Part shown: positions 26,729 to 34,046 of the stretch, in pieces
Layout: each line of letters begins with the position of its first letter
How positions within the stretch are numbered: the stretch's first letter is position 1
Source: Paractinoplanes atraurantiacus
GTDB taxonomy: Bacteria > Actinomycetota > Actinomycetes > Mycobacteriales > Micromonosporaceae
Length of the DNA: 64,000 bases
Reading direction: 5' to 3'
Assembly (NCBI RefSeq): GCF_900215205.1
Contig: NZ_OBDY01000010.1
Coordinates: 83,862 to 147,861, forward strand
Made by a program: the position numbers and the translations under genes
The notes under the pieces: generated by a model
Database searches by the model: none
What the model saw: the letters and a program-made list of their open reading frames with translations, nothing else
What the model was told of the DNA's origin: nothing

Positions 26729-27013
26729 TCAGTGCTTCTTGATCCAGGCCTGCTGGTGGTTGTTCGTCTTGTTGCTGCACTTGGCGGAGTCGCCGCGGAG
26801 CAGCGTGGCCGTGATGACGTCCACGTTGACCTGGCAGATCTGCGCGGCCTGGAGCACCGACACGTTCTGGAACAGGTAGTACGAGTTGCCCGAGGCGATG
26901 TCGGTCACCGTGATGTCGACATTGCCGATGTTGACGGTGGCCTGGGCCGGGGCGCTGAAGGCCAGCACCGCGGCGGCGCCGGCGGCCAGCGCGAAAGCCG
27001 AACGAATCCGCAT
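26729..27013 (-). CDS. Small secreted protein of unknown function
   Basis: A 94-residue exported protein. A signal peptide (MRIRSAFALAAGAAAVLAFSAPAQA) is followed by about 69 mature residues with two Cys (QICQVNVDV and SAKCSNKTNN) that could form one disulfide, and a basic His/Lys end (HQQAWIKKH). The mature region has alternating hydrophobic residues (TVNIGNVDITVTDI, LFQNVSVLQAAQ) suggestive of beta structure. It is faintly reminiscent of rodlin or chaplin-like small surface proteins, but I cannot assign it to either. No neighbour gives a clue. Confidence 0.75.
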   Translation of the reverse strand: MRIRSAFALAAGAAAVLAFSAPAQATVNIGNVDITVTDIASGNSYYLFQNVSVLQAAQICQVNVDVITATLLRGDSAKCSNKTNNHQQAWIKKH

Positions 27014-27150
27014 GAAATACCTTTCTCGGCGGCGAGCATCGTTGCCCGCACGGCGGCAATTTGCCCATAAAAATCCGCTTTGTAGAAGTAGAAACGCCAG
27101 GGGCGAGAAAGGTCAGACCGGACCTGACACTTTCGGATTAAGGTCAGCCC

Positions 27151-28164
27151 GTGAGAATGCAGCGCGTAATCGTCACGGGCGACGGCGTCGCGGTCGTCGA
27201 GGCCGACGTGCCGGCCCCGAAACCGGGCGAGGTTCAGGTGCGCACGGCGGTCGCCGGCATCTGCGGATCGGACACCCATGCGCTGCACGGGCTGCATCCG
27301 TTCATCGAGCTGCCGTACGCGCCCGGCCACGAGGTCTCCGGCACGATCTCCGCGCTCGGCGACGGCGTCACCGGCTTCACGGTCGGGCAGCGGGTCACGG
27401 TCGAGCCGTTCCTGCCCTGCTGGGAGTGCAAGCAGTGCCGGGCCGGCCGGCAGAACATCTGCGAGCGGCTGCGGTTCTTCGGCTGCGCCCACGACCAGGG
27501 CGGCATGGCCGGCTACTTCACCATCGACCAGCGCCGCCTGCACGTCATCCCCGACGAGCTCGACTGGCCGGCCGCCGCCTTCATCGAGCCGCTCAGCACG
27601 CCGGTCCACGCCATCGGGCTCGCCGGCGGCGTCACCGGCAAGACCGTGGCCGTTCTGGGGGCCGGGCCGATCGGTCTGCTCACGCTTCTCACTTCCCGGG
27701 TGTACGGGGCCACGAGCGTCGTGATGACCGCGCGTTCCGCCGCCAACCGCGAACGGGCGCTGTCCTTCGGCGCCTCGGCCGCCGTCGACGCGACCGCGCC
27801 CGGCGCCGTCGAGCAGGTTCGGCAGGCGCTGGGGGAGAGCGCCGACGTGGTCTTCGACTGCGTCGCCACGCAGAGCTCGATCACCCAGGCGCTCGGCCTG
27901 GCCGCCAAGGGCGGCACGGTCGTCGTGGTCGGGGTGCCGCCGGCCGACGTGTCGATCCCGCTGCCGCTGATCCAGGACAGTCAGCTGCGGATCCAGGGCA
28001 GCGCCACCTATCTGCCGGACGACTTCGCCGAGGCCATCCGGCTGCTGGTCACCGGCGCGGTCGACGTCTCCCGGCTGGTGAGCGCCACCTATCCGCTGGC
28101 CGAGGCCGCATCGGCCTTCGACGATGCCGCCTCCGGCCGTCATCTGAAGGTTTTACTGACCTGA
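27151..28164 (+). CDS. Zinc-dependent medium-chain alcohol dehydrogenase
   Basis: A 337-residue MDR enzyme. The catalytic zinc ligands are seen in AGICGSDTHAL (Cys) and PGHEVSG (His-Glu). The structural zinc site has four Cys in CWECKQCRAGRQNIC. The Rossmann motif is VAVLGAGPIGLLTLL. This is the polyol/threonine dehydrogenase branch (sorbitol dehydrogenase-like). The substrate is not decided. The start is GTG 27151, with an alternative ATG at 27157. Repeats of GGTCAG/CTGAC lie in the 137-base intergenic region upstream and might be an operator, but the symmetry is weak. Confidence 0.9.
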   Translation: MRMQRVIVTGDGVAVVEADVPAPKPGEVQVRTAVAGICGSDTHALHGLHPFIELPYAPGHEVSGTISALGDGVTGFTVGQRVTVEPFLPCWECKQCRAGRQNICERLRFFGCAHDQGGMAGYFTIDQRRLHVIPDELDWPAAAFIEPLSTPVHAIGLAGGVTGKTVAVLGAGPIGLLTLLTSRVYGATSVVMTARSAANRERALSFGASAAVDATAPGAVEQVRQALGESADVVFDCVATQSSITQALGLAAKGGTVVVVGVPPADVSIPLPLIQDSQLRIQGSATYLPDDFAEAIRLLVTGAVDVSRLVSATYPLAEAASAFDDAASGRHLKVLLT

Positions 28165-28203
28165 GGTCTGGTGGTTACCGGCGGGTAATGCCAAAGTGGG
28201 GCC

Positions 28204-29829
28204 GTGGCTGATTACGACGTCGTGATCGTGGGCAGCGGCTTCGGCGGCAGCGTGAGCGCGCTGCGCCTGGCCGAGAAGGGCTACAAGGTCGGCGTGCTCG
28301 AGGCGGGCCGGCGCTTCACCGCGCGGACCCTGCCGAAGAGCTCGTGGGATCTGAAGAACTTCCTGTGGGCGCCCAAGCTCGGGCTGCGCGGCATGCAGCG
28401 GATCACCCTGCTCAAAGACATCGTGGTGCTGTCGGCGGCGGGCGTCGGCGGCGGCTCTCTGGTGTACGCCAACACGCTGTACCGGCCGCCCGCCACGTTC
28501 TTCGAGGATGCGCGCTGGTCCGGCATCACCGACTGGGCGGCCGAGCTCGCGCCGTACTACGACCAGGCCTCGCGGATGCTGGGCGTCACCGAGCAACCCA
28601 CCATGACCCCGTCCGACGTGGTCATCCGCGACGTGGCGGAGGAGATGGGTGTCGGGCACACGTTCCGCCGTACACCAGTCGGGGTCTTCTTCGGCGAAGC
28701 CGGCAAGAGCGTCCCCGACCCGTTCTTCGGCGGGGCCGGGCCGGCCCGCACCGGCTGCACGCAATGCGGCAACTGCATGATCGGCTGCAAGGTGGGCGCC
28801 AAGAACCGCCTCGACGTCAACTATCTCTACCTGGCCGAGCAGGCCGGCGTGACCGTGCACCCGCTGACGACGGTGACGTCGCTGCGTCCCGGTCCAACAT
28901 GGACGATCACGACCACGCGGGGGACCTTCACGGCCCGCGACGTGATCCTGTCGGCCGGGGCGCTGGGCACGCAGTCGCTGCTGCACGCCATGCGCGACAA
29001 GGGCATCATGCCCGACCTGTCACCGCAGCTGGGCGCGCTGACCCGCACCAACTCGGAGGCGCTGCTCGGCGCGCAGGCCGCCGAGGTGCCCGGCGAGCCG
29101 TTCTCGTCCGGGGTCGCCATCACGTCGTCGTTCCACCCCGACGCGACCACCCACATCGAGCCGGTGCGTTACGGGCCCGGCAGCAACGCGATGGGCCTGC
29201 TGTCCACGCTGCTGGTCGACGGGGGCGGCCGGGTGCCCCGGCCGGTGCGCTTCCTGGCCGAGGCGCTGCGCCATCCGTACGTGCTGATGCGCTCCTTGTC
29301 CGTGCGCCGCTGGAGCGAGCGCACGATCATCGCCCTGGTCATGCAGACCGCCGACAATTCCTTGACCGTACGCAGGACGAAGCGCGGCCGCCTGACGACA
29401 GGCCCCGGCCACGGCGCCCCCAACCCGACGTGGATCCCGGTCGGCCACGAGGCGGTGCGCCGCATCGCCACCCGGATCGGTGGTTTCCCCGGCGGCACGG
29501 TCGGCGACATCTTCAACATCCCGATGACCGCCCACATCCTCGGCGGCGCCACCATCGGCGCCGACCCGTCCTCGGGCGTGGTCGACGCCTACCACCGCGT
29601 CTACGGCTACCCGGGGCTGCACGTGATCGACGGCTCGGCCGTCCCGGCCAACCTGGGAGTGAACCCGTCCCTGACCATTACGGCCATGGCCGAGCGGGCG
29701 ATTGCCCTGTGGCCCAACAAGGGCGAGCCCGATCCCCGCCCCACCGAGGGCTACACGCGCCTGTCGCCGATCGCTCCGCACTCCCCGGCCGTCCCGGCCG
29801 GCGCGCCGGCCGCGCTGCGCCTCACCTAG
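28204..29829 (+). CDS. GMC-type FAD oxidoreductase, cholesterol-oxidase-like (ChoD family)
   Basis: A 541-residue flavoprotein. The N-terminal FAD motif is YDVVIVGSGFGGSVSALRLAEKG. The segment AAGVGGGSLVYANTL and the C-terminal GMC block (VIDGSAVPANLGVNPSLTITAMAERA) are clear. A tight Cys cluster, CTQCGNCMIGC, sits near residue 185. A similar cluster is typical of actinobacterial ChoD-like proteins and could bind an iron-sulfur cluster. The substrate is a sterol-like alcohol by family, but bacterial ChoD homologues often lack proven cholesterol oxidase activity. The GTG start at 28204 lies 39 bases after the alcohol dehydrogenase, so the two may form an operon. Confidence 0.88.
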   Translation: MADYDVVIVGSGFGGSVSALRLAEKGYKVGVLEAGRRFTARTLPKSSWDLKNFLWAPKLGLRGMQRITLLKDIVVLSAAGVGGGSLVYANTLYRPPATFFEDARWSGITDWAAELAPYYDQASRMLGVTEQPTMTPSDVVIRDVAEEMGVGHTFRRTPVGVFFGEAGKSVPDPFFGGAGPARTGCTQCGNCMIGCKVGAKNRLDVNYLYLAEQAGVTVHPLTTVTSLRPGPTWTITTTRGTFTARDVILSAGALGTQSLLHAMRDKGIMPDLSPQLGALTRTNSEALLGAQAAEVPGEPFSSGVAITSSFHPDATTHIEPVRYGPGSNAMGLLSTLLVDGGGRVPRPVRFLAEALRHPYVLMRSLSVRRWSERTIIALVMQTADNSLTVRRTKRGRLTTGPGHGAPNPTWIPVGHEAVRRIATRIGGFPGGTVGDIFNIPMTAHILGGATIGADPSSGVVDAYHRVYGYPGLHVIDGSAVPANLGVNPSLTITAMAERAIALWPNKGEPDPRPTEGYTRLSPIAPHSPAVPAGAPAALRLT

Positions 29830-29850
29830 GGCTGTCCGGCCCGGTCTTGA

Positions 29851-29898
29851 CTTGTCGCAAGTCTTGTCTCACTGTGTTGAGACAAGACTTGCGACAAG
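29851..29898. promoter_or_regulatory. 21-bp perfect inverted repeat, candidate GntR operator
   Basis: Arms at 29851-29871 and 29878-29898 are exact inverted repeats with a six-base centre (CTGTGT). The core reads GTCTCA-CTGTGT-TGAGAC, flanked by ACTTG/CAAGT elements. It lies 21 bases after the oxidoreductase stop and 14 before the membrane-protein start. YtrA-type GntR repressors bind long GT...AC palindromes, and such a gene ends this operon. The repeat might also act as a terminator for the oxidoreductase. Confidence 0.75.
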
Positions 29899-29912
29899 CA
29901 GAGGGGGTCGCC

Positions 29913-30722
29913 ATGCCGAGGGAAGTGCGCCCGGCGGAACTCGAGACAGCCCGTCTGTGGTTGGCCGCGCGCGGGCTGGCCGACGTCGCGCCGACACCGA
30001 TGCTGGCGGCACGCCTGACGGTTCGGCGGCGTGCGCGTCTGGCCGCTGCCATCCTGCCCGCCGTGTTCCTCATCGCGACCGCCCTCGTCTACGTCTCCGC
30101 CCTGCCGCTGCGTCCCGCCGATGACGGGTCCGAGACTCAGCGCCGCTGGGCGCTGGTGGTGCTGACGGCTCTGGTCGGCGGGTTGGTGCTGGGCCTGTCG
30201 CTGCTCGACCGGTGGGTGCGGCGGGTCGATCGGCGGGCCGGCGCGGAGCTGCCACGACGGGCGGCCCACTCCGTCCGGCCCGGCTGGCGAACCGTGCTCG
30301 GCGTTCCCCGGACCGCGTTGCTGGCGATCATCTACGCGGGCGCGGCCGTGCTGGCGATCGCGGCTCTGGCCGTGCGGGACGGCACCGCGCGGTACGCGGC
30401 GGTCATCCTGCTCATCGGCCTGTGCGGGGTCATGGCCGGCACGGCCGTCCAACTGCGCCACGTGCTCGCCCACCCGGTGGTGGCCGACGACGAAGGCACG
30501 CTGAGGGCCGACTTCCTGATGCGCGTCGAGGACGCCCGCGAAGTGGCAGTGCCGACCGTGGTGTGGTCGCTGCCTGTCGTGTCGGTGTTCGACACCGGGC
30601 TGGACCCGTGGAACACGGGCTGGCTCGTCTTCATCGTCCTGAGCGTCATCGCGCTGGTCCTGATCACCGCCTGGGACGGGCGGCGGGCCCTGGCCGCCCA
30701 GCGCGGCTCCAGCGCCCGGTGA
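29913..30722 (+). CDS. Multi-pass membrane protein of unknown function in a GntR operon
   Basis: A 269-residue protein with about six hydrophobic helices (for example LAAAILPAVFLIATALVYV, WALVVLTALVGGLVLGLSLL, TALLAIIYAGAAVLAIAAL, YAAVILLIGLCGVMAGTAV). A basic N-terminal region and short soluble loops complete it. I do not recognise a family. The ATG at 29913 has GAGGGGG (29901-29907) upstream. It is cotranscribed with a YtrA-like GntR regulator, six bases downstream, and lies behind a large palindrome. In related loci such regulators control ABC-type membrane complexes under cell-envelope stress; here only one membrane protein is present. Confidence 0.75.
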   Translation: MPREVRPAELETARLWLAARGLADVAPTPMLAARLTVRRRARLAAAILPAVFLIATALVYVSALPLRPADDGSETQRRWALVVLTALVGGLVLGLSLLDRWVRRVDRRAGAELPRRAAHSVRPGWRTVLGVPRTALLAIIYAGAAVLAIAALAVRDGTARYAAVILLIGLCGVMAGTAVQLRHVLAHPVVADDEGTLRADFLMRVEDAREVAVPTVVWSLPVVSVFDTGLDPWNTGWLVFIVLSVIALVLITAWDGRRALAAQRGSSAR

Positions 30723-30727
30723 ACCAC

Positions 30728-31090
30728 ATGATCGTCATCGACTCGGCCTCGCCCGTCCCGCCGTTCGAGCAGCTCCGCGCCCAGCTCGCCGGCCAGATCC
30801 AGGACCGCACGCTGGCCGTCGGCACCCGGCTGCCGACCATCCGCCGCCTGGCCGCCGACCTCGGCCTGGCCGTCAACACGGTCGGCCGGGCCTACCGGGA
30901 GCTGGAGGAGGCCGGGCTGATCGAGACCCGCGGCGCGGCCGGTTCGTTCGTGTCCGCGGCCGGCGAGCAGGGCCGCGACCGGGCCCGCCACGCCGCCGCC
31001 GAGTACGCGGCCGTCATCGCCAGCCTCGGCATCGACACCGCCGAGGCCGTCCGCATCGTCCAGGCGGCACTGACCAAGGGAGCGGCTTAG
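30728..31090 (+). CDS. GntR-family regulator, YtrA subfamily
   Basis: A 120-residue regulator with only the winged-helix domain and a short C-terminal dimerisation tail, as in the YtrA subfamily. Motifs are PPFEQLRAQLAGQIQDRTLAVGTRLPTIRRLAADLGLAVNTVGRAYRELEEAGLIETR in layout, followed by a short helical end (TAEAVRIVQAALTKG). The likely target is the palindrome at 29851-29898, giving autoregulation of the two-gene operon. Its 3' end overlaps the convergent SUKH gene by four bases. Confidence 0.9.
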   Translation: MIVIDSASPVPPFEQLRAQLAGQIQDRTLAVGTRLPTIRRLAADLGLAVNTVGRAYRELEEAGLIETRGAAGSFVSAAGEQGRDRARHAAAEYAAVIASLGIDTAEAVRIVQAALTKGAA

Positions 31091-31638
31091 AAGAGGCGCT
31101 TGCCGGCCAGAACCGCGTCGAGCCACCGTTCGTACCAGGCCAGGAACCCTTCGTCGGCGGTGAAGTGCGGAGGTTGAGGCCCGTCGCCGGTGTTCACGAT
31201 CCGGCCCCGCCCTGGACCGGTGACCACCAGCAGCGACATGAGCCCACAGCCCTGATCGCTGAGCGCGACGGTCCCCGGATACGGCTCCTCGTCGTCCGCC
31301 ACCACCCAGCTGCCGAGGACGTGGCCCGGCTCGACCGGGAACGGAGTGGCCAGGACAGCCGGCGTCGTCTCGTTCCACAGGCCCAGGTCCCACTCGTGGA
31401 GGGGATGCAGGCCGTAATACGGTCCGGCGCCTCCCCATCGCCCGGGACCGCCGTTGCCGATGGTCGTGATGAACGCCCGGTAGTCCTCCGGCAGGCGCAC
31501 GCCGTGCTCGCGCTCGAACGCCGCGACGTCGCTCTCGGGCAGCGGCGGTCCCAGCCGGAATCCGTGAGCGCCCGCCCCGAACATCGCGGGCTCACCGGGC
31601 ATCCGGGCGGCGGCGTCCAGCTTCTCCCGCACGTTCAT
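31087..31638 (-). CDS. SMI1/KNR4 (SUKH) family protein
   Basis: A 183-residue protein of the SUKH superfamily. Visible family features are PESDVAAFEREHGVRLPEDYRAFITTIGNGGPG followed by YYGLHPL. SUKH proteins are common immunity proteins of polymorphic toxin systems but also act as general adaptors. No toxin gene is adjacent. The start codon overlaps the stop of the acyl-CoA synthetase (ATGA, 31635-31638), so it is translationally coupled to a metabolic gene, which favours a non-immunity role. Confidence 0.85.
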   Translation of the reverse strand: MNVREKLDAAARMPGEPAMFGAGAHGFRLGPPLPESDVAAFEREHGVRLPEDYRAFITTIGNGGPGRWGGAGPYYGLHPLHEWDLGLWNETTPAVLATPFPVEPGHVLGSWVVADDEEPYPGTVALSDQGCGLMSLLVVTGPGRGRIVNTGDGPQPPHFTADEGFLAWYERWLDAVLAGKRLF

Positions 31639-33305
31639 CCCTTGAACTCGCCAGGGGGGACGGTGTCGGGGGTGGGGCGCTTCGAGAGTTCGGCCGCTCG
31701 CAGCTCCACTCGGCGGATCTTGCCGGAGATGGTCTTGGGGAGGTCGGTGAACTCCAGGCGGCGGATGCGGGCGTACGGCGGCATGTGCTCACGGGCGTAC
31801 GTGAAAATCGCCTCTGCTGTTTGCTCGTCGGGGGTCCAGCCCTCGGCCAGCACGATGTAGGCCTTGGGCACGGCCAGCCGGACCGGGTCGGGGGAGGGCA
31901 CCACGGCCGCCTCGACCACGGCCTCGTGCTCGATCAGCACGCTCTCCAGCTCGAACGGGGAGATGCGGTAGTCCGAGGCCTTGAAGACGTCGTCGGTGCG
32001 GCCCACGTACGTGATGTAGCCGTCGTCGTCGCGGGAGGCCACGTCGCCGGTGTGGTAGTAGCCGCCCTCCATCCGCTCGGCCGTCAGCGCCTCGTCGCCG
32101 TGATAGCCGACCATCAGGCCGGCCGGGCGCGGGTCCAGAGCCACGCAGATCTCGCCCTCGGTGGCCGGCGCTCCGGTGTTCGGGTCGATCAGCTCGATGC
32201 GGTAGCCGGGGACCGGACGGCCCATCGATCCCGGCTTGACCGGCCGGCCTGGGGTGTTGGCGATCTGCACCGTCGTCTCGGTCTGGCCGAAGCCGTCCCG
32301 GATCGTCACGCCCCAGGCCTTGTTCACCTGGTCGATGACCTCCGGGTTGAGCGGCTCGCCGGCGCCCACCACCAGCCGCGGCGGGGTGGCCAGGGCGGTC
32401 AGGTCGGACTGGATGAGCATCCGCCAGACCGTCGGCGGGGCGCAGAAGCTGGTCACGCCGCAGCGCTGCATCTCGGCCATCAGGCGGCCGGCGTCGAAGC
32501 GCGTGTAGTTGTAGATGAAGACGCAGGCCTGGGCGTTCCACGGGGCGAAGACGTTGCTCCACGCGTGTTTCGCCCAGCCCGGCGACGAGATGTTGAGGTG
32601 CACGTCGCCCGGCCGCAGGCCGATCCAGTACATGGTCGAGAGGTGCCCGACCGGGTACGAGGCGTGGGTGTGCTCGACCAGTTTCGGGTTCGCGGTCGTG
32701 CCCGAGGTGAAGTAGAGCAGCAGCATGTCGTCGGCCCGGGTCACGCCGTCCGGTTCGAAAGAGGCGTCGAGCTTGTACGCCGAGCGGAAGTCGAGCCAGC
32801 CGTCGACGGCCGGCCCGACCGCGATGCGCGTGATCTCAGGGTCGACCGCGGCGAACTTCGAGGCGGAGGCCGATCCGGTGATGACGTGCCGGGCTCCGCC
32901 GCGAGCCACCCGGCCGGCGGCGTCGGCCGGGCCGAGCAGCGGCGTGGCCGGGATCAGCACGGCGCCCAGCTTCATCACGGCCAGGATCGTGTCCCACAGC
33001 TCGGCCTGGTTGCCCAGCATCAGCACGATGCGGTCCCCACGCCGTACACCCTGAAGCCGCAACCACGACGCGACCTGATCCGACCGCCGCGCCATCTCGG
33101 CGAAGGAGAACCGCTGCTCGGAGCCGTCCTCCTCGACGATCCAGAGGGCCGGCGCGTCGTTGCCGGCCGCGATCACGTCGAACCAGTCGAGCGCCCAGTT
33201 GAACTCGCCGAGCTCGGGCCACCGGAAACCGGCCACCGCGCCGTCGTAGTCGGTGGCGTGCTCGAGCAGGAAATCCCGGGCCTGGCGGAACGAAGCTGCT
33301 GTCAT
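31635..33305 (-). CDS. Acyl-CoA synthetase, medium-chain (ACSM)-like AMP ligase
   Basis: A 556-residue adenylate-forming enzyme. Motifs are LLLYFTSGTTANPKLVEHTH (AMP-binding), DGFGQTETTV, GYITYVGRTDDVFKASDYRISPFELE and the catalytic Lys in PKTISGKIRRVELR. The closest family is acetyl-CoA synthetase-like medium-chain acyl-CoA synthetases. The ATG at 33305 is chosen over an upstream in-frame ATG because the latter lies inside the preceding intergenic region. It follows the dioxygenase gene by 25 bases, suggesting a joint operon. A product of aromatic ring cleavage or an aromatic acid could be its substrate, but this is inference. Confidence 0.88.
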   Translation of the reverse strand: MTAASFRQARDFLLEHATDYDGAVAGFRWPELGEFNWALDWFDVIAAGNDAPALWIVEEDGSEQRFSFAEMARRSDQVASWLRLQGVRRGDRIVLMLGNQAELWDTILAVMKLGAVLIPATPLLGPADAAGRVARGGARHVITGSASASKFAAVDPEITRIAVGPAVDGWLDFRSAYKLDASFEPDGVTRADDMLLLYFTSGTTANPKLVEHTHASYPVGHLSTMYWIGLRPGDVHLNISSPGWAKHAWSNVFAPWNAQACVFIYNYTRFDAGRLMAEMQRCGVTSFCAPPTVWRMLIQSDLTALATPPRLVVGAGEPLNPEVIDQVNKAWGVTIRDGFGQTETTVQIANTPGRPVKPGSMGRPVPGYRIELIDPNTGAPATEGEICVALDPRPAGLMVGYHGDEALTAERMEGGYYHTGDVASRDDDGYITYVGRTDDVFKASDYRISPFELESVLIEHEAVVEAAVVPSPDPVRLAVPKAYIVLAEGWTPDEQTAEAIFTYAREHMPPYARIRRLEFTDLPKTISGKIRRVELRAAELSKRPTPDTVPPGEFKG

Positions 33306-33330
33306 TTCGCCGAGTCTGCCCCCGATGGGC

Positions 33331-33975
33331 TCAGATGTTAATCGTGCGGGTGGCCGTGAAGCCGCGTTCAAGATCACCCGTGACGGAGGCCATCGCGAGC
33401 GCGTGCGGGTTCGTGCCGGCCGGGTCGGCCCCGGTCAGGCGGTCGCGGCTGCCCTCGTACCCCTTGGTGGTGTAGACCTGCTGGCAGACGTCGCCCGGCA
33501 GGGAGATCTGGCCGCGGAGGCCCGGCGGCGCCTCGAAGTGCAGGTGCGGCCACTCGTCGCGATAGGCGCCGGGGAAGACGCTGGTGAAGGTGACCCAGCC
33601 CGCGCCGTCGGTGGTCTGCAGGCCGCGCAGATAGTTCTGGCCGGCCATGCCCGGCGAGTAGAGGGAGTACGCGCCGTCCCGGTCGCCGTGCCAGAGATAG
33701 ACCGGGTGCCCGGTCAGCGGCCGCCCCGAGGTGGCGCTGACCAGCCGCAGCCGGATCGTCAGCGGTACGCCCTTGGCGACGCCGGTCGCCGTGCCGAAAC
33801 CCCAGCGGATGTCGCTGCGCACGATGCCGGAGCGGCTCAGGGCATCGCCCCCGGCCGAGGCCAGCGCCGCCACCGTCACCCCGTTGACCAGGCCCAGCAT
33901 CCGGCGGCGCCGCAGCGTCGGGAAGTCGAGCGCGAGGCCGCCGTCGTGCTGCCGGGTCTCCATCTGCACGGTCAT
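33331..33975 (-). CDS. Tat-exported intradiol ring-cleavage dioxygenase-like protein
   Basis: A 214-residue protein of the protocatechuate 3,4-dioxygenase/catechol 1,2-dioxygenase fold. Candidate iron ligands are Tyr in GQNYLRGLQ, Tyr in FPGAYRDEWPHLHFE and the His pair in PHLHFE. A twin-arginine-like segment (RRRRMLGLVNGVTVAALASAGG) near the N-terminus suggests Tat export, as in other extracytoplasmic intradiol-like proteins. The sequence between is YLWHGDRDGAYSLYSPGM. The start is taken at ATG 33975; an in-frame ATG at 33963 is also possible. It heads the minus-strand operon dioxygenase, acyl-CoA ligase, SUKH. Confidence 0.82.
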   Translation of the reverse strand: MTVQMETRQHDGGLALDFPTLRRRRMLGLVNGVTVAALASAGGDALSRSGIVRSDIRWGFGTATGVAKGVPLTIRLRLVSATSGRPLTGHPVYLWHGDRDGAYSLYSPGMAGQNYLRGLQTTDGAGWVTFTSVFPGAYRDEWPHLHFEAPPGLRGQISLPGDVCQQVYTTKGYEGSRDRLTGADPAGTNPHALAMASVTGDLERGFTATRTINI

Positions 33976-34046
33976 GCGTCCATTGGGCCGGGCGCCGGTT
34001 GCCAACCGGGTTTCCCGTCGGGTGCGAGTCGGTTACTGTCCGTTCC

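Noticed and set aside
27105..27140. GGTCAG/CTGAC repeats before the alcohol dehydrogenase as an operator
   Set aside because: Only five bases are symmetric and the third copy is in direct orientation; too weak to call.
31087..31638. SUKH protein as immunity gene of a toxin system
   Set aside because: No toxin, secretion or repeat-cassette gene is adjacent, and the gene is coupled to a metabolic operon.
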